DNA of 53,602 nucleotides from Desulfobacteraceae bacterium (GTDB lineage: Bacteria > Desulfobacterota > Desulfobacteria > Desulfobacterales > Desulfosalsimonadaceae), in contig JAIPES010000010.1 in the NCBI GenBank assembly GCA_021737045.1, positions 1 to 53,602 of the forward strand, written 5' to 3'. The notes beneath the pieces were generated by a model. That model was not told the origin of the DNA. It saw only the letters and a list, made by a program, of their open reading frames with translations, and made no database searches. The position numbers and the translations under genes were made by a program. Below, one piece after another: positions 35,227-42,575 of this stretch (within the stretch, counting starts at the first letter, position 1; every line of letters begins with the position of its first letter).

Positions 35227-36134
35227 TGGCGGTGTTGACGCCGGACTTCGGGGATTTTTCCCGTATTGACTGCGGCGACGAAATTGTCCTTGGCCAACGG
35301 AGATACCGGATTACCGGATTTGAACGGGAGCGGCGCTTTGGCATAGAAGACCCCAAATTCTGGGTCAAGCGGGCCGTGGATGTGGAAACCGGGGAAAGAA
35401 AACTTTTAAAATTTGCCTTTTTTGAAAGCTTTTACACATCCCTTGCCGGCGTGAAAATCCGATGTTTCCGCAACCCGGAAAAGGAAAGCCGGATACTCGA
35501 GCTTGTGGAGGACCATCCTTTTTTCATGCAGGGCTCATCGTTTTGGGATGAAAAGGGAAACAACATCCGGGTGCTTGACATTGTGCGGGGCACCAATCTC
35601 TTAGTCAAGCTCGGAAATATGGTCATGGATCACCGCACTTATTTTGAAACCAGACTGCCGGCAATTTTACAGACGCTCATTGGATCATTTGAGGCCATAC
35701 GAAAACTGCACATCAATGGATTTCGGCACGGTGATATCCGCAACGACCATCTTATCGTGGAACAGGAAACCGGCAAATACGTATGGATTGATTTTGACTA
35801 TGATTATGATGCACCGGAAAATCCGTTCAGCCTGGATCTGATCGGCATGGGAAACATTTTGCTTTATGCCATGGGCAAAGGATTTATTGAGCTCTACATG
35901 ATTGCCACGGATCCGGACAGTTACCCGGGCTTGCTGGAGCGCATCAATGCAGATGATTTTTCCCTGCTTGACAAGTCCCGGTTCATGAATCTGAAAAAAG
36001 TCTATCCGTATGTTCCCGAGGGGTTAAATGATATTTTGATGCATTTTTCCCGGGGAACCCAGGTGTTTTATGACAACATTGACGAATTTCTCGACGATCT
36101 GCGCAACGCGGTTGCCGGGTTCTGTTTGACGTGA
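35226..36134 (+). CDS. Protein-kinase-like protein
   Basis: The 302-residue protein has the core residues of a eukaryotic-like/aminoglycoside-type kinase fold: a Lys in RKLLKFAF (Lys 62), a Glu in NPEKESRIL (Glu 87), the catalytic loop HGDIRNDH (Asp 170) and a DFG-like IDFDYDYD (Asp 189-191). The glycine loop is weak. It lacks the usual Asn five residues after the catalytic Asp (His instead), as in some small-molecule kinases. Substrate unknown; the overlapping GAF gene and the UspA gene after it suggest a stress or energy-sensing module. Confidence 0.7.
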   Translation: MAVLTPDFGDFSRIDCGDEIVLGQRRYRITGFERERRFGIEDPKFWVKRAVDVETGERKLLKFAFFESFYTSLAGVKIRCFRNPEKESRILELVEDHPFFMQGSSFWDEKGNNIRVLDIVRGTNLLVKLGNMVMDHRTYFETRLPAILQTLIGSFEAIRKLHINGFRHGDIRNDHLIVEQETGKYVWIDFDYDYDAPENPFSLDLIGMGNILLYAMGKGFIELYMIATDPDSYPGLLERINADDFSLLDKSRFMNLKKVYPYVPEGLNDILMHFSRGTQVFYDNIDEFLDDLRNAVAGFCLT

Positions 36135-36158
36135 TAAAAGGAAAACGGGCATACATGC

Positions 36159-36620
36159 ATGGAGGATAGGGCATTGGGCTTTTCCATACTGGTTCCGTTA
36201 AATGATTCGGTCAGTTCCCGGGGGCTGGTGAATTTTTTGATCAATATGTCCATTTGTGCGGACTCGGAGATCACCTTTGTCCATATTTTCCGCAAGCCCA
36301 GCTCGGGCGAGGAGTTGATGGGCAAAAAATTTATGGGAGAGCTGCCGGTACGCATGCAGGAAATGCTTGAAAAGGCCCGGCTGCGCCTTGTGGAGGAAAA
36401 GGGCTTTGATCCCGGCAAAATCCGCGTCGAGCTGGTACAAGATCCCTATCCGACGATTACCGAAGGAATCATTGATTATTATAACCAGGGGGATTTTGAC
36501 ATGCTGATGATCGGCAGAAAAAAAATGTCCAAACAGGAAGAGTTCGTTCTTGGCGACATCAGCATCAAATTGATCCGGGCCCTGGGCAAAACCGCGGTGC
36601 TGGTGGTGAAAACCGGCTGA
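36159..36620 (+). CDS. Universal stress protein UspA family
   Basis: The 153-residue protein has the alpha/beta fold of UspA (SILVPLNDSVSSRGLVNFL at the start, DMLMIGRKKMSKQEEFVLGD and KTAVLVVKTG near the end). The usual ATP motif GxxG-9x-G(S/T) is not clearly present, so it may not bind ATP. No strong ribosome-binding site is visible. It follows the GAF and kinase-like genes in the same direction after 24 bases. Confidence 0.82.
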   Translation: MEDRALGFSILVPLNDSVSSRGLVNFLINMSICADSEITFVHIFRKPSSGEELMGKKFMGELPVRMQEMLEKARLRLVEEKGFDPGKIRVELVQDPYPTITEGIIDYYNQGDFDMLMIGRKKMSKQEEFVLGDISIKLIRALGKTAVLVVKTG

Positions 36621-36683
36621 TGCATGTCCACTGCCCATCCCCGGGTATCGCAAAATCCGATAATTGTGTCGCAGGGAGGCGTT

Positions 36684-37016
36684 ATGGAGTCTGATTGCCT
36701 GTTTTGCAAGATTGCAAACAAACAAATGAATACGGAATTGTTGATGGAAACCGACGATCTGGTGGTGTTCAAGGACATCAATCCGCTGGCGCCGGTGCAT
36801 CTGCTGCTTGTGCCAAAATGGCATATCCGCAGCATCAATGATTTGGAAGATACGGACGGCCCGATTCTTTCAAAGCTGATTTTCGCCGCAAAGGAAATGG
36901 CAGTCAAAACCGGTGTGAGCGCCACCGGCTACAGGCTGTTTTTCAATGTAGAAAAGGGCGGGGGACAGGAGATTTTTCATCTGCACATGCACATGATCGG
37001 GGGGTGGGAATCCTAG
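36684..37016 (+). CDS. HIT-family (histidine triad) nucleotide hydrolase
   Basis: The 110-residue protein is a Hint-type purine nucleoside phosphoramidase: CLFCKIANKQ at residues 5-14, VFKDINPLAPVHLLLVPKWH, and the triad HLHMHMIGGW near the C-terminus. GGGAGG lies five bases before the ATG at 36684; an earlier in-frame ATG at 36624 has none. It ends one base before leuC begins. Confidence 0.93.
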   Translation: MESDCLFCKIANKQMNTELLMETDDLVVFKDINPLAPVHLLLVPKWHIRSINDLEDTDGPILSKLIFAAKEMAVKTGVSATGYRLFFNVEKGGGQEIFHLHMHMIGGWES

Positions 37017-38315
37017 ATGCAGGAAAATACAGGTAAAACAGCAGCAGAAAAGATATTTGACGCCCACCGGGTCGACAACCCGGCCGGGGATATGGTTGTG
37101 CTGGGTTTGGATGCGGTATTCTGCCATGAAATCACCACGCCGGTGGCTATCAACGACCTGATTGCCAGGGGAAAGGACCGGGTTTTTGACCCATCGCGCA
37201 TCATGGCGGTCATTGATCATGTGACCCCGGCCAAGGACTCCAAAACCGCCATGCAGGGAAAGATCATGCGGGATTGGGCCCGGCGCCATCATATCGAATA
37301 TTTTTTCGATATCGGCAGAAACGGTGTCTGTCACGCCCTGTTTCCGGAAAAAGGATTTGTCCGGCCAGGCTACACGATTATCATGGGCGATTCCCACACC
37401 TGCACCCACGGCGCATTCGGCGCCTTTGCCGCCGGCGTGGGCACCACCGACCTGGAAGTGGGAATCTTAAACGGGGTCTGCGCGTTTCACTATCCCCGCT
37501 CCATTAAAATTGAAATCACCGGTGAGCTGCCAGACGGGGTGTTTGCCAAGGACGTGATTCTGCATATCATCGGCCAAATCGGGGTCAACGGGGCCACTGA
37601 CTGTGTCATCGAATTTGCCGGTCCGGTGGTGGCGGCCATGAGCATGGAGGCGCGCATGACCCTGTGCAATATGGCCGTTGAAGCCGGGGCCACCTGTGGC
37701 ATCTGCTATCCGGACATGACCACTGTGGACTATCTCTGGCCTTTTATCCGCACGGAGTATGACTCCCGGCAAGCCGCTCTGGAAGATTATCGCAGGTGGC
37801 AGCCGGATAAAGGCGCTGCCTACCAGCAGGTGCTGAAATTTGATGTCACGGATCTGCCCCCGCAGCTCACCTACGGCTACAAGCCGGACAAAGTGTGCCC
37901 GGTTTCGGAAATGCAGGGCACTGCCGTGGATCAAATCTATATTGGTTCGTGCACCAACGGCCGCATAGAGGATCTGCGGGTGGCCGCCCGGGTGCTTTCG
38001 GGACAGCGGATCAACGATTCGGTCCGGGGAATTGTCTCTCCGGCCACCCCGGAAATCTATCAAAAGGCCCTTGATGAAGGTATTATCAAAACCTTCATGG
38101 ATGCCGGCTTCTGCGTGGCCAACCCCACCTGCGGGGCCTGCCTGGGAATGAGCTGCGGGGTGATCGCAGAAGGGGAGGTGTGCGCCTCCACCACCAACCG
38201 CAATTTCTACGGCCGCATGGGAAAAGGCGGCATGGTGCATTTGATGAGTCCGGCTACTGCCGCGGCCACAGCCCTTGCCGGCCATATTGCCAATTCAAAC
38301 CTTTACAGAGAATAA
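37017..38315 (+). CDS. leuC: 3-isopropylmalate dehydratase large subunit
   Basis: LeuC with LeuD isomerises 2-isopropylmalate to 3-isopropylmalate through a [4Fe-4S] cluster. The 432-residue protein is of the shorter, homoaconitase-like LeuC group. Visible motifs are GDSHTCTHGAFGAFAAGVGTT, IGSCTNGRIEDL (first cluster Cys) and NPTCGACLGMSCG (two more). Related enzymes act on homoaconitate or dimethylmalate, so substrate is not certain; the small subunit follows directly. It abuts the HIT gene with no spacer. Confidence 0.88.
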   Translation: MQENTGKTAAEKIFDAHRVDNPAGDMVVLGLDAVFCHEITTPVAINDLIARGKDRVFDPSRIMAVIDHVTPAKDSKTAMQGKIMRDWARRHHIEYFFDIGRNGVCHALFPEKGFVRPGYTIIMGDSHTCTHGAFGAFAAGVGTTDLEVGILNGVCAFHYPRSIKIEITGELPDGVFAKDVILHIIGQIGVNGATDCVIEFAGPVVAAMSMEARMTLCNMAVEAGATCGICYPDMTTVDYLWPFIRTEYDSRQAALEDYRRWQPDKGAAYQQVLKFDVTDLPPQLTYGYKPDKVCPVSEMQGTAVDQIYIGSCTNGRIEDLRVAARVLSGQRINDSVRGIVSPATPEIYQKALDEGIIKTFMDAGFCVANPTCGACLGMSCGVIAEGEVCASTTNRNFYGRMGKGGMVHLMSPATAAATALAGHIANSNLYRE

Positions 38316-38340
38316 AACATCACCAGCGAGGCCAAGTCAT

Positions 38341-38880
38341 ATGCATACGTTCGGGGGAAAGACCCTGTTTCTGGACCGGTCGGATATCAATACAGACGAA
38401 ATTATCCCTGCCAAGTATTTAACCGAAATCTCCAAGAAGGCACTGCAGCCCTACCTGCTCGAGGATCTGAACCTGGAAGGCTTTGATCCGGCAAAAGACA
38501 TTGCCGGCTGCCGGGTGATCGTGACCCGGGCCAACTTCGGATGCGGCTCCTCGCGGGAGCACGCTCCATGGGCTTTGGAGGTCAACGGCATTCACATGGT
38601 GATTGCCCAAAGCTTTGCCCGGATTTTCCGTCAGAACATGTTTAACTGCGGTATGCCGGCCATTGATCTGCCCGAAGAAATCATTGATCGGCTTTTTAAC
38701 GAGTTTTCCGGGCCGGACACGGAAATTTATGCAGACCTGGAGACAGGCGAGCTGACTGTGGAAAAACAGGGCCAACGGACAAAGATTGCTTTTACCGTGT
38801 CCGAGTTTGACCGGGCACTGGTGGCTGCCGGCGGATGGGTGGAGTATGCGGATGCCAGATACGGGACGACCGGATCATGA
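38341..38880 (+). CDS. leuD: 3-isopropylmalate dehydratase small subunit
   Basis: The 179-residue swivelling domain partner of LeuC. It has DRSDINTDEIIPAKYLTE at the start and the substrate loop NFGCGSSREHAPWAL, both typical. GCGAGG precedes the ATG at 38341; an upstream frame inside leuC was rejected. Its stop overlaps the hisE start (ATGA). Confidence 0.9.
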   Translation: MHTFGGKTLFLDRSDINTDEIIPAKYLTEISKKALQPYLLEDLNLEGFDPAKDIAGCRVIVTRANFGCGSSREHAPWALEVNGIHMVIAQSFARIFRQNMFNCGMPAIDLPEEIIDRLFNEFSGPDTEIYADLETGELTVEKQGQRTKIAFTVSEFDRALVAAGGWVEYADARYGTTGS

Positions 38881-39140
38881 AACGCTTTGAAGAGCTGTTT
38901 TGGCAATTGCAGCAAAAGAAGAAAACCGCGGATCCGGATTCGGGCACCGTGGCCCGTCTGGCCCAGGGGCCCCATGAGATCGGCAAGAAACTGGTGGAAG
39001 AAGCCGGCGAGGTCTGGATGGCGGCCCGGTACGAAAGCCGGGAGCAGACCGCAGCGGAAATCGCCCAGCTGCTCTATCACACCCAGGTTATGATGCTGGC
39101 CTGTGACTTGAGCCTTGAGGATATTTACCAGCACCTTTGA
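38877..39140 (+). CDS. hisE: Phosphoribosyl-ATP pyrophosphatase
   Basis: HisE hydrolyses phosphoribosyl-ATP in histidine synthesis. The 87-residue all-helical protein has the MazG-like metal motif KKLVEEAGEVWMAA and the family's AEIAQLLYHTQVMM. Its ATG overlaps the leuD stop by four bases. Histidine genes are scattered here; hisN-like lies at 50.2 kb. Confidence 0.92.
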   Translation: MKRFEELFWQLQQKKKTADPDSGTVARLAQGPHEIGKKLVEEAGEVWMAARYESREQTAAEIAQLLYHTQVMMLACDLSLEDIYQHL

Positions 39141-39160
39141 AGCCTTCCCTGATCCTGGAT

Positions 39161-39200
39161 TTTTACAGGCAGTGTTAAGTTTTTACAGGGAGTGTTAAGT
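39161..39200 (+). repeat. Tandem 20-bp duplication
   Basis: TTTTACAGGCAGTGTTAAGT (39161-39180) is repeated at 39181-39200 with one substitution (GGC to GGG). It forms the edge of the longer inverted repeat copy at 39180-39249. Confidence 0.85.
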
Positions 39201-39249
39201 TTCAAGTGATTAAGTGTTAAGTAAAATCAAGAAGTTATTTTTTTTATTG
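39180..39249 (+). repeat. AT-rich dispersed repeat, copy 1 of an inverted pair
   Basis: These 70 bases match the reverse complement of 44367-44435 with about four substitutions and one extra T. The inside is built of GTTAAGT-type words of about 7 bases. The two copies enclose 5.1 kb with both hsp20 genes and the first three catabolic genes. Confidence 0.88.
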
Positions 39250-39285
39250 GTTGTCGGTTACAGAAATTTCTGGGCTTCCTTTCTG

Positions 39286-39326
39286 AAAAACAGGCGGTCT
39301 CCGGATATCCGGTGTACCGCCTGTTT
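39286..39326 (-). terminator. Terminator between hisE and hsp20 (probably bidirectional)
   Basis: AAACAGGCGGT (39288-39298) pairs with ACCGCCTGTTT (39316-39326) around an inner palindrome CCGGATATCCGG. On the minus strand the stem ends in TGTTTTTC, a U-tract for the hsp20 operon; on the plus strand GTTTGCGTTT is a weaker tract for hisE. Confidence 0.75.
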
Positions 39327-39353
39327 GCGTTTGCCTGCAGAGACAACCGTTTC

Positions 39354-39764
39354 TTAATTGGTTTTGATTTCGATTTTTCTGGGTTTTGCGGCTTCGGCCT
39401 TTGGCAGTACCAGGTGGAGTACCCCGTCTTTTAGCTCGGCGTCGATTTTTTCCTGGTCCACCAGCTCCGGCAGGGTGAACTGCCGGTAATACTGCCCGAT
39501 TTCGTATTCCACCAGGATGTCGGTTTCGTCCTGGTTTTCAAACGGCTTGATCTCGCCGGTCAGTGTCAGGGTGTTTTCCCGCACGTCAATATTGACGTCA
39601 TTTGGTGCCACACCCGGCATATCCGCCATGAGTGTGATGCCGTCTTCATTTTCAAAAATATCGACTGCCGGGATAAACACAGGCCCCGGCCGGGTCTGCT
39701 CGGCGCCCGCGACTTCCTGTTTTCCCTTCACCTGCATGTCCCTGCTCTGTGCTTCGTTTGTCAT
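39354..39764 (-). CDS. Small heat-shock protein Hsp20 (distal)
   Basis: The 136-residue chaperone has an alpha-crystallin domain (about residues 28-130): FENEDGITLMADMPGV, VRENTLTLTGEI, and the C-terminal GVLHLVLPKAEAAKPRKIEI, which contains the IxI-type tail KIEIKTN. AAAGGAGG precedes the ATG at 39764. It is the second gene of a two-gene hsp20 operon and differs enough from the first to suggest hetero-oligomer partners of A and C type. Confidence 0.93.
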   Translation of the reverse strand: MTNEAQSRDMQVKGKQEVAGAEQTRPGPVFIPAVDIFENEDGITLMADMPGVAPNDVNIDVRENTLTLTGEIKPFENQDETDILVEYEIGQYYRQFTLPELVDQEKIDAELKDGVLHLVLPKAEAAKPRKIEIKTN

Positions 39765-39801
39765 ATCGCATCCTCCTTTCGCAAAAGATCGGATGATTGT
39801 T

Positions 39802-40257
39802 TTATGCCCTGATCTGAATCTGTTTGGGCCTGGCCTTTTCAGATTTTGCAATGGTCAATGTCAGAACGCCGTTGGTGAGCCGGGCATCGATTTTATCCCG
39901 GTCAATCTCGCCGGGAAGGGTCAATGCCCTGGAAAACCGGCCGGCTTCACGTTCCCTTCGGTGATACCGGGCATTTGGATCGGGCTCGATGGTGCGCTGA
40001 CCGGAAATGGTGATATTTCTGCCGGTGGCCTGGATATCGAGATCATCAGCTTTCACTCCGGGCAATTCCGCACGCAGGATATAGTTCTCCTTTGACTCTG
40101 TGAGGTTGACCAGGGGAAATACACCGGCTCTTGGAATGCGGTAGCCGGCATCGGCCTGGCCGATGACCTGGTCGAGATATCTTCGCACCCTGTCCATTTC
40201 CTCGAAGGGATTTCTCCCGGCAAAATCCGGAAAATCAAGAAAGCGTCTGGTGATCAT
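39802..40257 (-). CDS. Small heat-shock protein Hsp20 (proximal)
   Basis: The 151-residue alpha-crystallin protein starts MITRRFLDFPDF with AAGGAGGG upstream. The domain shows YILRAELPGVKADDLDIQ, RNITISGQRT, RFSRALTLPGEIDRDKIDAR and NGVLTLTIAKSEKARPKQI, ending with the IQIRA tail. First gene of the operon, 37 bases before the second. Longer upstream frames are unsupported. Confidence 0.93.
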   Translation of the reverse strand: MITRRFLDFPDFAGRNPFEEMDRVRRYLDQVIGQADAGYRIPRAGVFPLVNLTESKENYILRAELPGVKADDLDIQATGRNITISGQRTIEPDPNARYHRREREAGRFSRALTLPGEIDRDKIDARLTNGVLTLTIAKSEKARPKQIQIRA

Positions 40258-40366
40258 GTCAATTCCCTCCTTTTTTTGCTCAAACGGGTTTTGTGGACAA
40301 CAAGATTCCGTTGCTGCTGGATACAGTTTTTTATTCATATATATCAGGATGTTGATCTTCAGAAGC

Positions 40367-40394
40367 AATGTAATCACAAACTTCGGGGTGTCAA
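40367..40394 (-). promoter_or_regulatory. Promoter of the hsp20 operon
   Basis: On the minus strand TTGACA (40389-40394) and TACATT (40367-40372) are 16 bases apart, giving a leader of about 100 bases. It does not fit a sigma-32 consensus and no CIRCE element is present. The leader has no evident RNA thermometer pairing with the AAGGAGGG. Confidence 0.5.
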
Positions 40395-40437
40395 GACGGA
40401 CTCGTGCATTTTTCTTGCCGGCAGGTGGGAAAATTGC

Positions 40438-40466
40438 TTTACAAAACTTAACGTTTACGTTACTTT
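40438..40466 (+). promoter_or_regulatory. Promoter of the acyl-CoA catabolic operon with internal palindrome
   Basis: TTTACA (40438-40443) and TACTTT (40461-40466) are 17 bases apart. The perfect inverted repeat TAACGT-TT-ACGTTA occupies 40449-40462, inside the spacer and touching the -10. A bound repressor there would block RNA polymerase. A GC hairpin (CGCCCGG 40523-40529, CCGGGCG 40533-40539) follows in the leader. The TetR gene at 51 kb is a candidate regulator, by inference only. Confidence 0.55.
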
Positions 40467-40576
40467 TTTAAAACAGATTTTACTTTTATGATCATTGTAG
40501 TATTGTTGCATCCGTTCCCCGGCGCCCGGGATCCGGGCGGACGAGGCTCCCTGCCACTGACATAAGGAGGTGAATC

Positions 40577-41725
40577 TTGGATTTCGATCTTACCACTGAA
40601 CAGGAAATGATCCGCAAGGAAATCCGCAAATTTGCCGAAAAGCAGATTGGGCCGGTGGCTGCTGAACTCGATGACCAGGAAGCTTTTTCTCCGGAACTGA
40701 CCCGAAAAATGGGCGATATCGGCTTGTTTGGCATGTTTGTTTCCGAAAAATTCGGCGGACAGGAGCTTGATTACATCTCCTATATTATTGCAGTGGAGGA
40801 AATCGCCCGGGTGGACGGCTCCCAGGCGGCCACGGTGGCCGCCGGAAATTCCCTGGGCATCGGCCCCATCCATTATTTCGGCACTCCCGAGCAAAAAGAC
40901 AAATACCTTCCAAAGCTGTGCGCCGGCGAGGCCCTCTGGGGCTTTGGGCTCACCGAACCCACGGCCGGCTCAGATGCCGGGGGAACCCGGACCACCGCGG
41001 TCAAAGACGGCAATGAGTGGGTGATCAACGGATCCAAGATTTTTATTACAAACGCTGCCTGCGAAATGTCAATGGGGGTTACCGTCCAGGCCGTGACCGG
41101 CCGGCGCGATGACGGACGGCCGGAATACACTTGTTTTCTCGTGGAACACGGCACCCGGGGTTTTGTTGCCAAACCCATGCACAAAAAAATGATGTGGCGG
41201 GCCTCCAATACGGCGGAGCTGTATTTTGACGACGTGCGCGTACCGGCGCAAAACATCCTCGGCCGCCAGGGCGAGGGGTTTCACCAGATGTTAAACACCC
41301 TTGACGGCGGACGGCTCTCCATTGCCGCCATGGGCCTTGGCGGAGCCCAGGGGGCATATGAGACGGCCCTGAAGTATGCAAAACAGCGGGTCCAGTTCGG
41401 AAAACCCATTTCCCGATTCCAGGCCATCGGTTTTAAACTGGCGGATTCGGCCATGGAAATCGAATGCGCCAGAAACCTTTTGTACAAGGCCTGCTGGCTG
41501 CGGGACAAGAAACGGCCGTTTCAGAAGGAGGCGGCCATGGCCAAGCTCTATTGCTCCGAACTCATGGGCCGGGTGGCTGATCATGCCGTGCAGATCCACG
41601 GCGGATACGGGCTGATGAAGGAATACAACGTGGAACGCTTCTACAGGGATCAGAAGCTGCTGGATATCGGCGAGGGCACTTCCGAAGTCCAGCGCCTGGT
41701 GATTTCCAGAAACATCGGTTGCTGA
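40577..41725 (+). CDS. Acyl-CoA dehydrogenase
   Basis: A 382-residue FAD enzyme that puts a trans-2 double bond into an acyl-CoA, passing electrons to ETF. It starts at TTG 40577 with AAGGAGGTGA before it. Motifs are FGLTEPTAGSDAGG, the DGGRLSIAAMGLGGAQGAYE helix and the C-terminal IGEGTSEVQR. The catalytic base is Glu 366 in EGT, the position of short- and medium-chain dehydrogenases; isovaleryl-CoA dehydrogenase uses a Glu in the other helix, where this protein has Gly (DGGRL). Genome context suggests a branched short-chain substrate, but the residue pattern argues against a plain isovaleryl-CoA dehydrogenase. Confidence 0.92.
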   Translation: MDFDLTTEQEMIRKEIRKFAEKQIGPVAAELDDQEAFSPELTRKMGDIGLFGMFVSEKFGGQELDYISYIIAVEEIARVDGSQAATVAAGNSLGIGPIHYFGTPEQKDKYLPKLCAGEALWGFGLTEPTAGSDAGGTRTTAVKDGNEWVINGSKIFITNAACEMSMGVTVQAVTGRRDDGRPEYTCFLVEHGTRGFVAKPMHKKMMWRASNTAELYFDDVRVPAQNILGRQGEGFHQMLNTLDGGRLSIAAMGLGGAQGAYETALKYAKQRVQFGKPISRFQAIGFKLADSAMEIECARNLLYKACWLRDKKRPFQKEAAMAKLYCSELMGRVADHAVQIHGGYGLMKEYNVERFYRDQKLLDIGEGTSEVQRLVISRNIGC

Positions 41726-41777
41726 AGACCCCTTTGCCGGGGCCTGTGTGCGGATATCAATACAGGAGGATCCAGTC

Positions 41778-42563
41778 ATGGAAAATGAAAACGTCCTTGT
41801 AAAAGAAGACCGGGGCCAGGTTCGGATTCTGACCCTGAATCGTCCCGACATGATGAATGCGGTGAATTTTGCCATGCTCCGGACCCTGAAGGCTGAAATC
41901 GAGGCCCTGCGTTTTGATTCCGATATCCGGGTGGTGATCATCACCGGGGGCGGGGAAAAAGCTTTCTGTGCGGGTGCGGATTTAAAGGAGCGCGCCACTT
42001 TCACCGATATACAGGTCAAGGAATTTATCTACACCATCCGCAATCTGTTAAGCGATATTGAATCGCTGAACAAGCCGGTGATTTCAGCGGTAAACGGCAT
42101 TGCCCTGGGTGGGGGAACCGAGATCGCCCTGGCCAGCGATTTGCGCATTGCCTCCATGAACGCCTCCATGGGGCTGACCGAAACCCGGCTGGCCATCATT
42201 CCCGGCGGCGGCGGCACCCAGCGGCTGCCACGGCTTGTGGGACGAGGCAAGGCAAAGGAATTGATTTTCACCGGCCGGCGGGTGGATGCCCAGGAGGCCC
42301 TGGACATCAGCCTGGTCAACAGCATCTGTGAGCCGGAACTGCTCATTGATGAGGCCCTGAAAATGGCAGAAATGATTTGCGAAACCGGCCCCATTGCCAT
42401 TGAACAGGCCAAGTTTGCCATTGATGCAGGAATGGAAACGGATTTAAAAACCGGTCTTGCCATTGAGTCCAATGCCTACTGGATTACCATTCCCACCCAG
42501 GACCGCTTAGAGGGCCTGGCTGCATTCCGGGAAAAGCGCAAACCCGTGTACAAAGGCAAATAG
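41778..42563 (+). CDS. Enoyl-CoA hydratase, methylglutaconyl-CoA hydratase-like
   Basis: The 261-residue crotonase-fold protein has the oxyanion loops FCAGADLKER and GIALGGGTEIALASD, and MGLTETRLAIIPGGGGTQRLPR-type sequence that closely recalls the AUH group (methylglutaconyl-CoA hydratase). Both acidic residues of a hydratase are present (Glu in GTEIAL, Glu in TETRL). AGGAGG precedes the ATG at 41778. It would hydrate the carboxyltransferase product to HMG-CoA in leucine breakdown. Confidence 0.85.
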   Translation: MENENVLVKEDRGQVRILTLNRPDMMNAVNFAMLRTLKAEIEALRFDSDIRVVIITGGGEKAFCAGADLKERATFTDIQVKEFIYTIRNLLSDIESLNKPVISAVNGIALGGGTEIALASDLRIASMNASMGLTETRLAIIPGGGGTQRLPRLVGRGKAKELIFTGRRVDAQEALDISLVNSICEPELLIDEALKMAEMICETGPIAIEQAKFAIDAGMETDLKTGLAIESNAYWITIPTQDRLEGLAAFREKRKPVYKGK

Positions 42564-42575
42564 GAGACCCATCCC

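Noticed and set aside
40258-40366. RNA thermometer (ROSE or FourU) or CIRCE element before hsp20
   Set aside because: No U-rich or UUGCU stretch that pairs with the AAGGAGGG was found, and no TTAGCACTC-N9-GAGTGCTAA repeat is present.
40577-41725. Confident call as isovaleryl-CoA dehydrogenase
   Set aside because: The isovaleryl-specific catalytic Glu position is Gly, while the standard EGT Glu is present; only the gene context points to isovaleryl-CoA.
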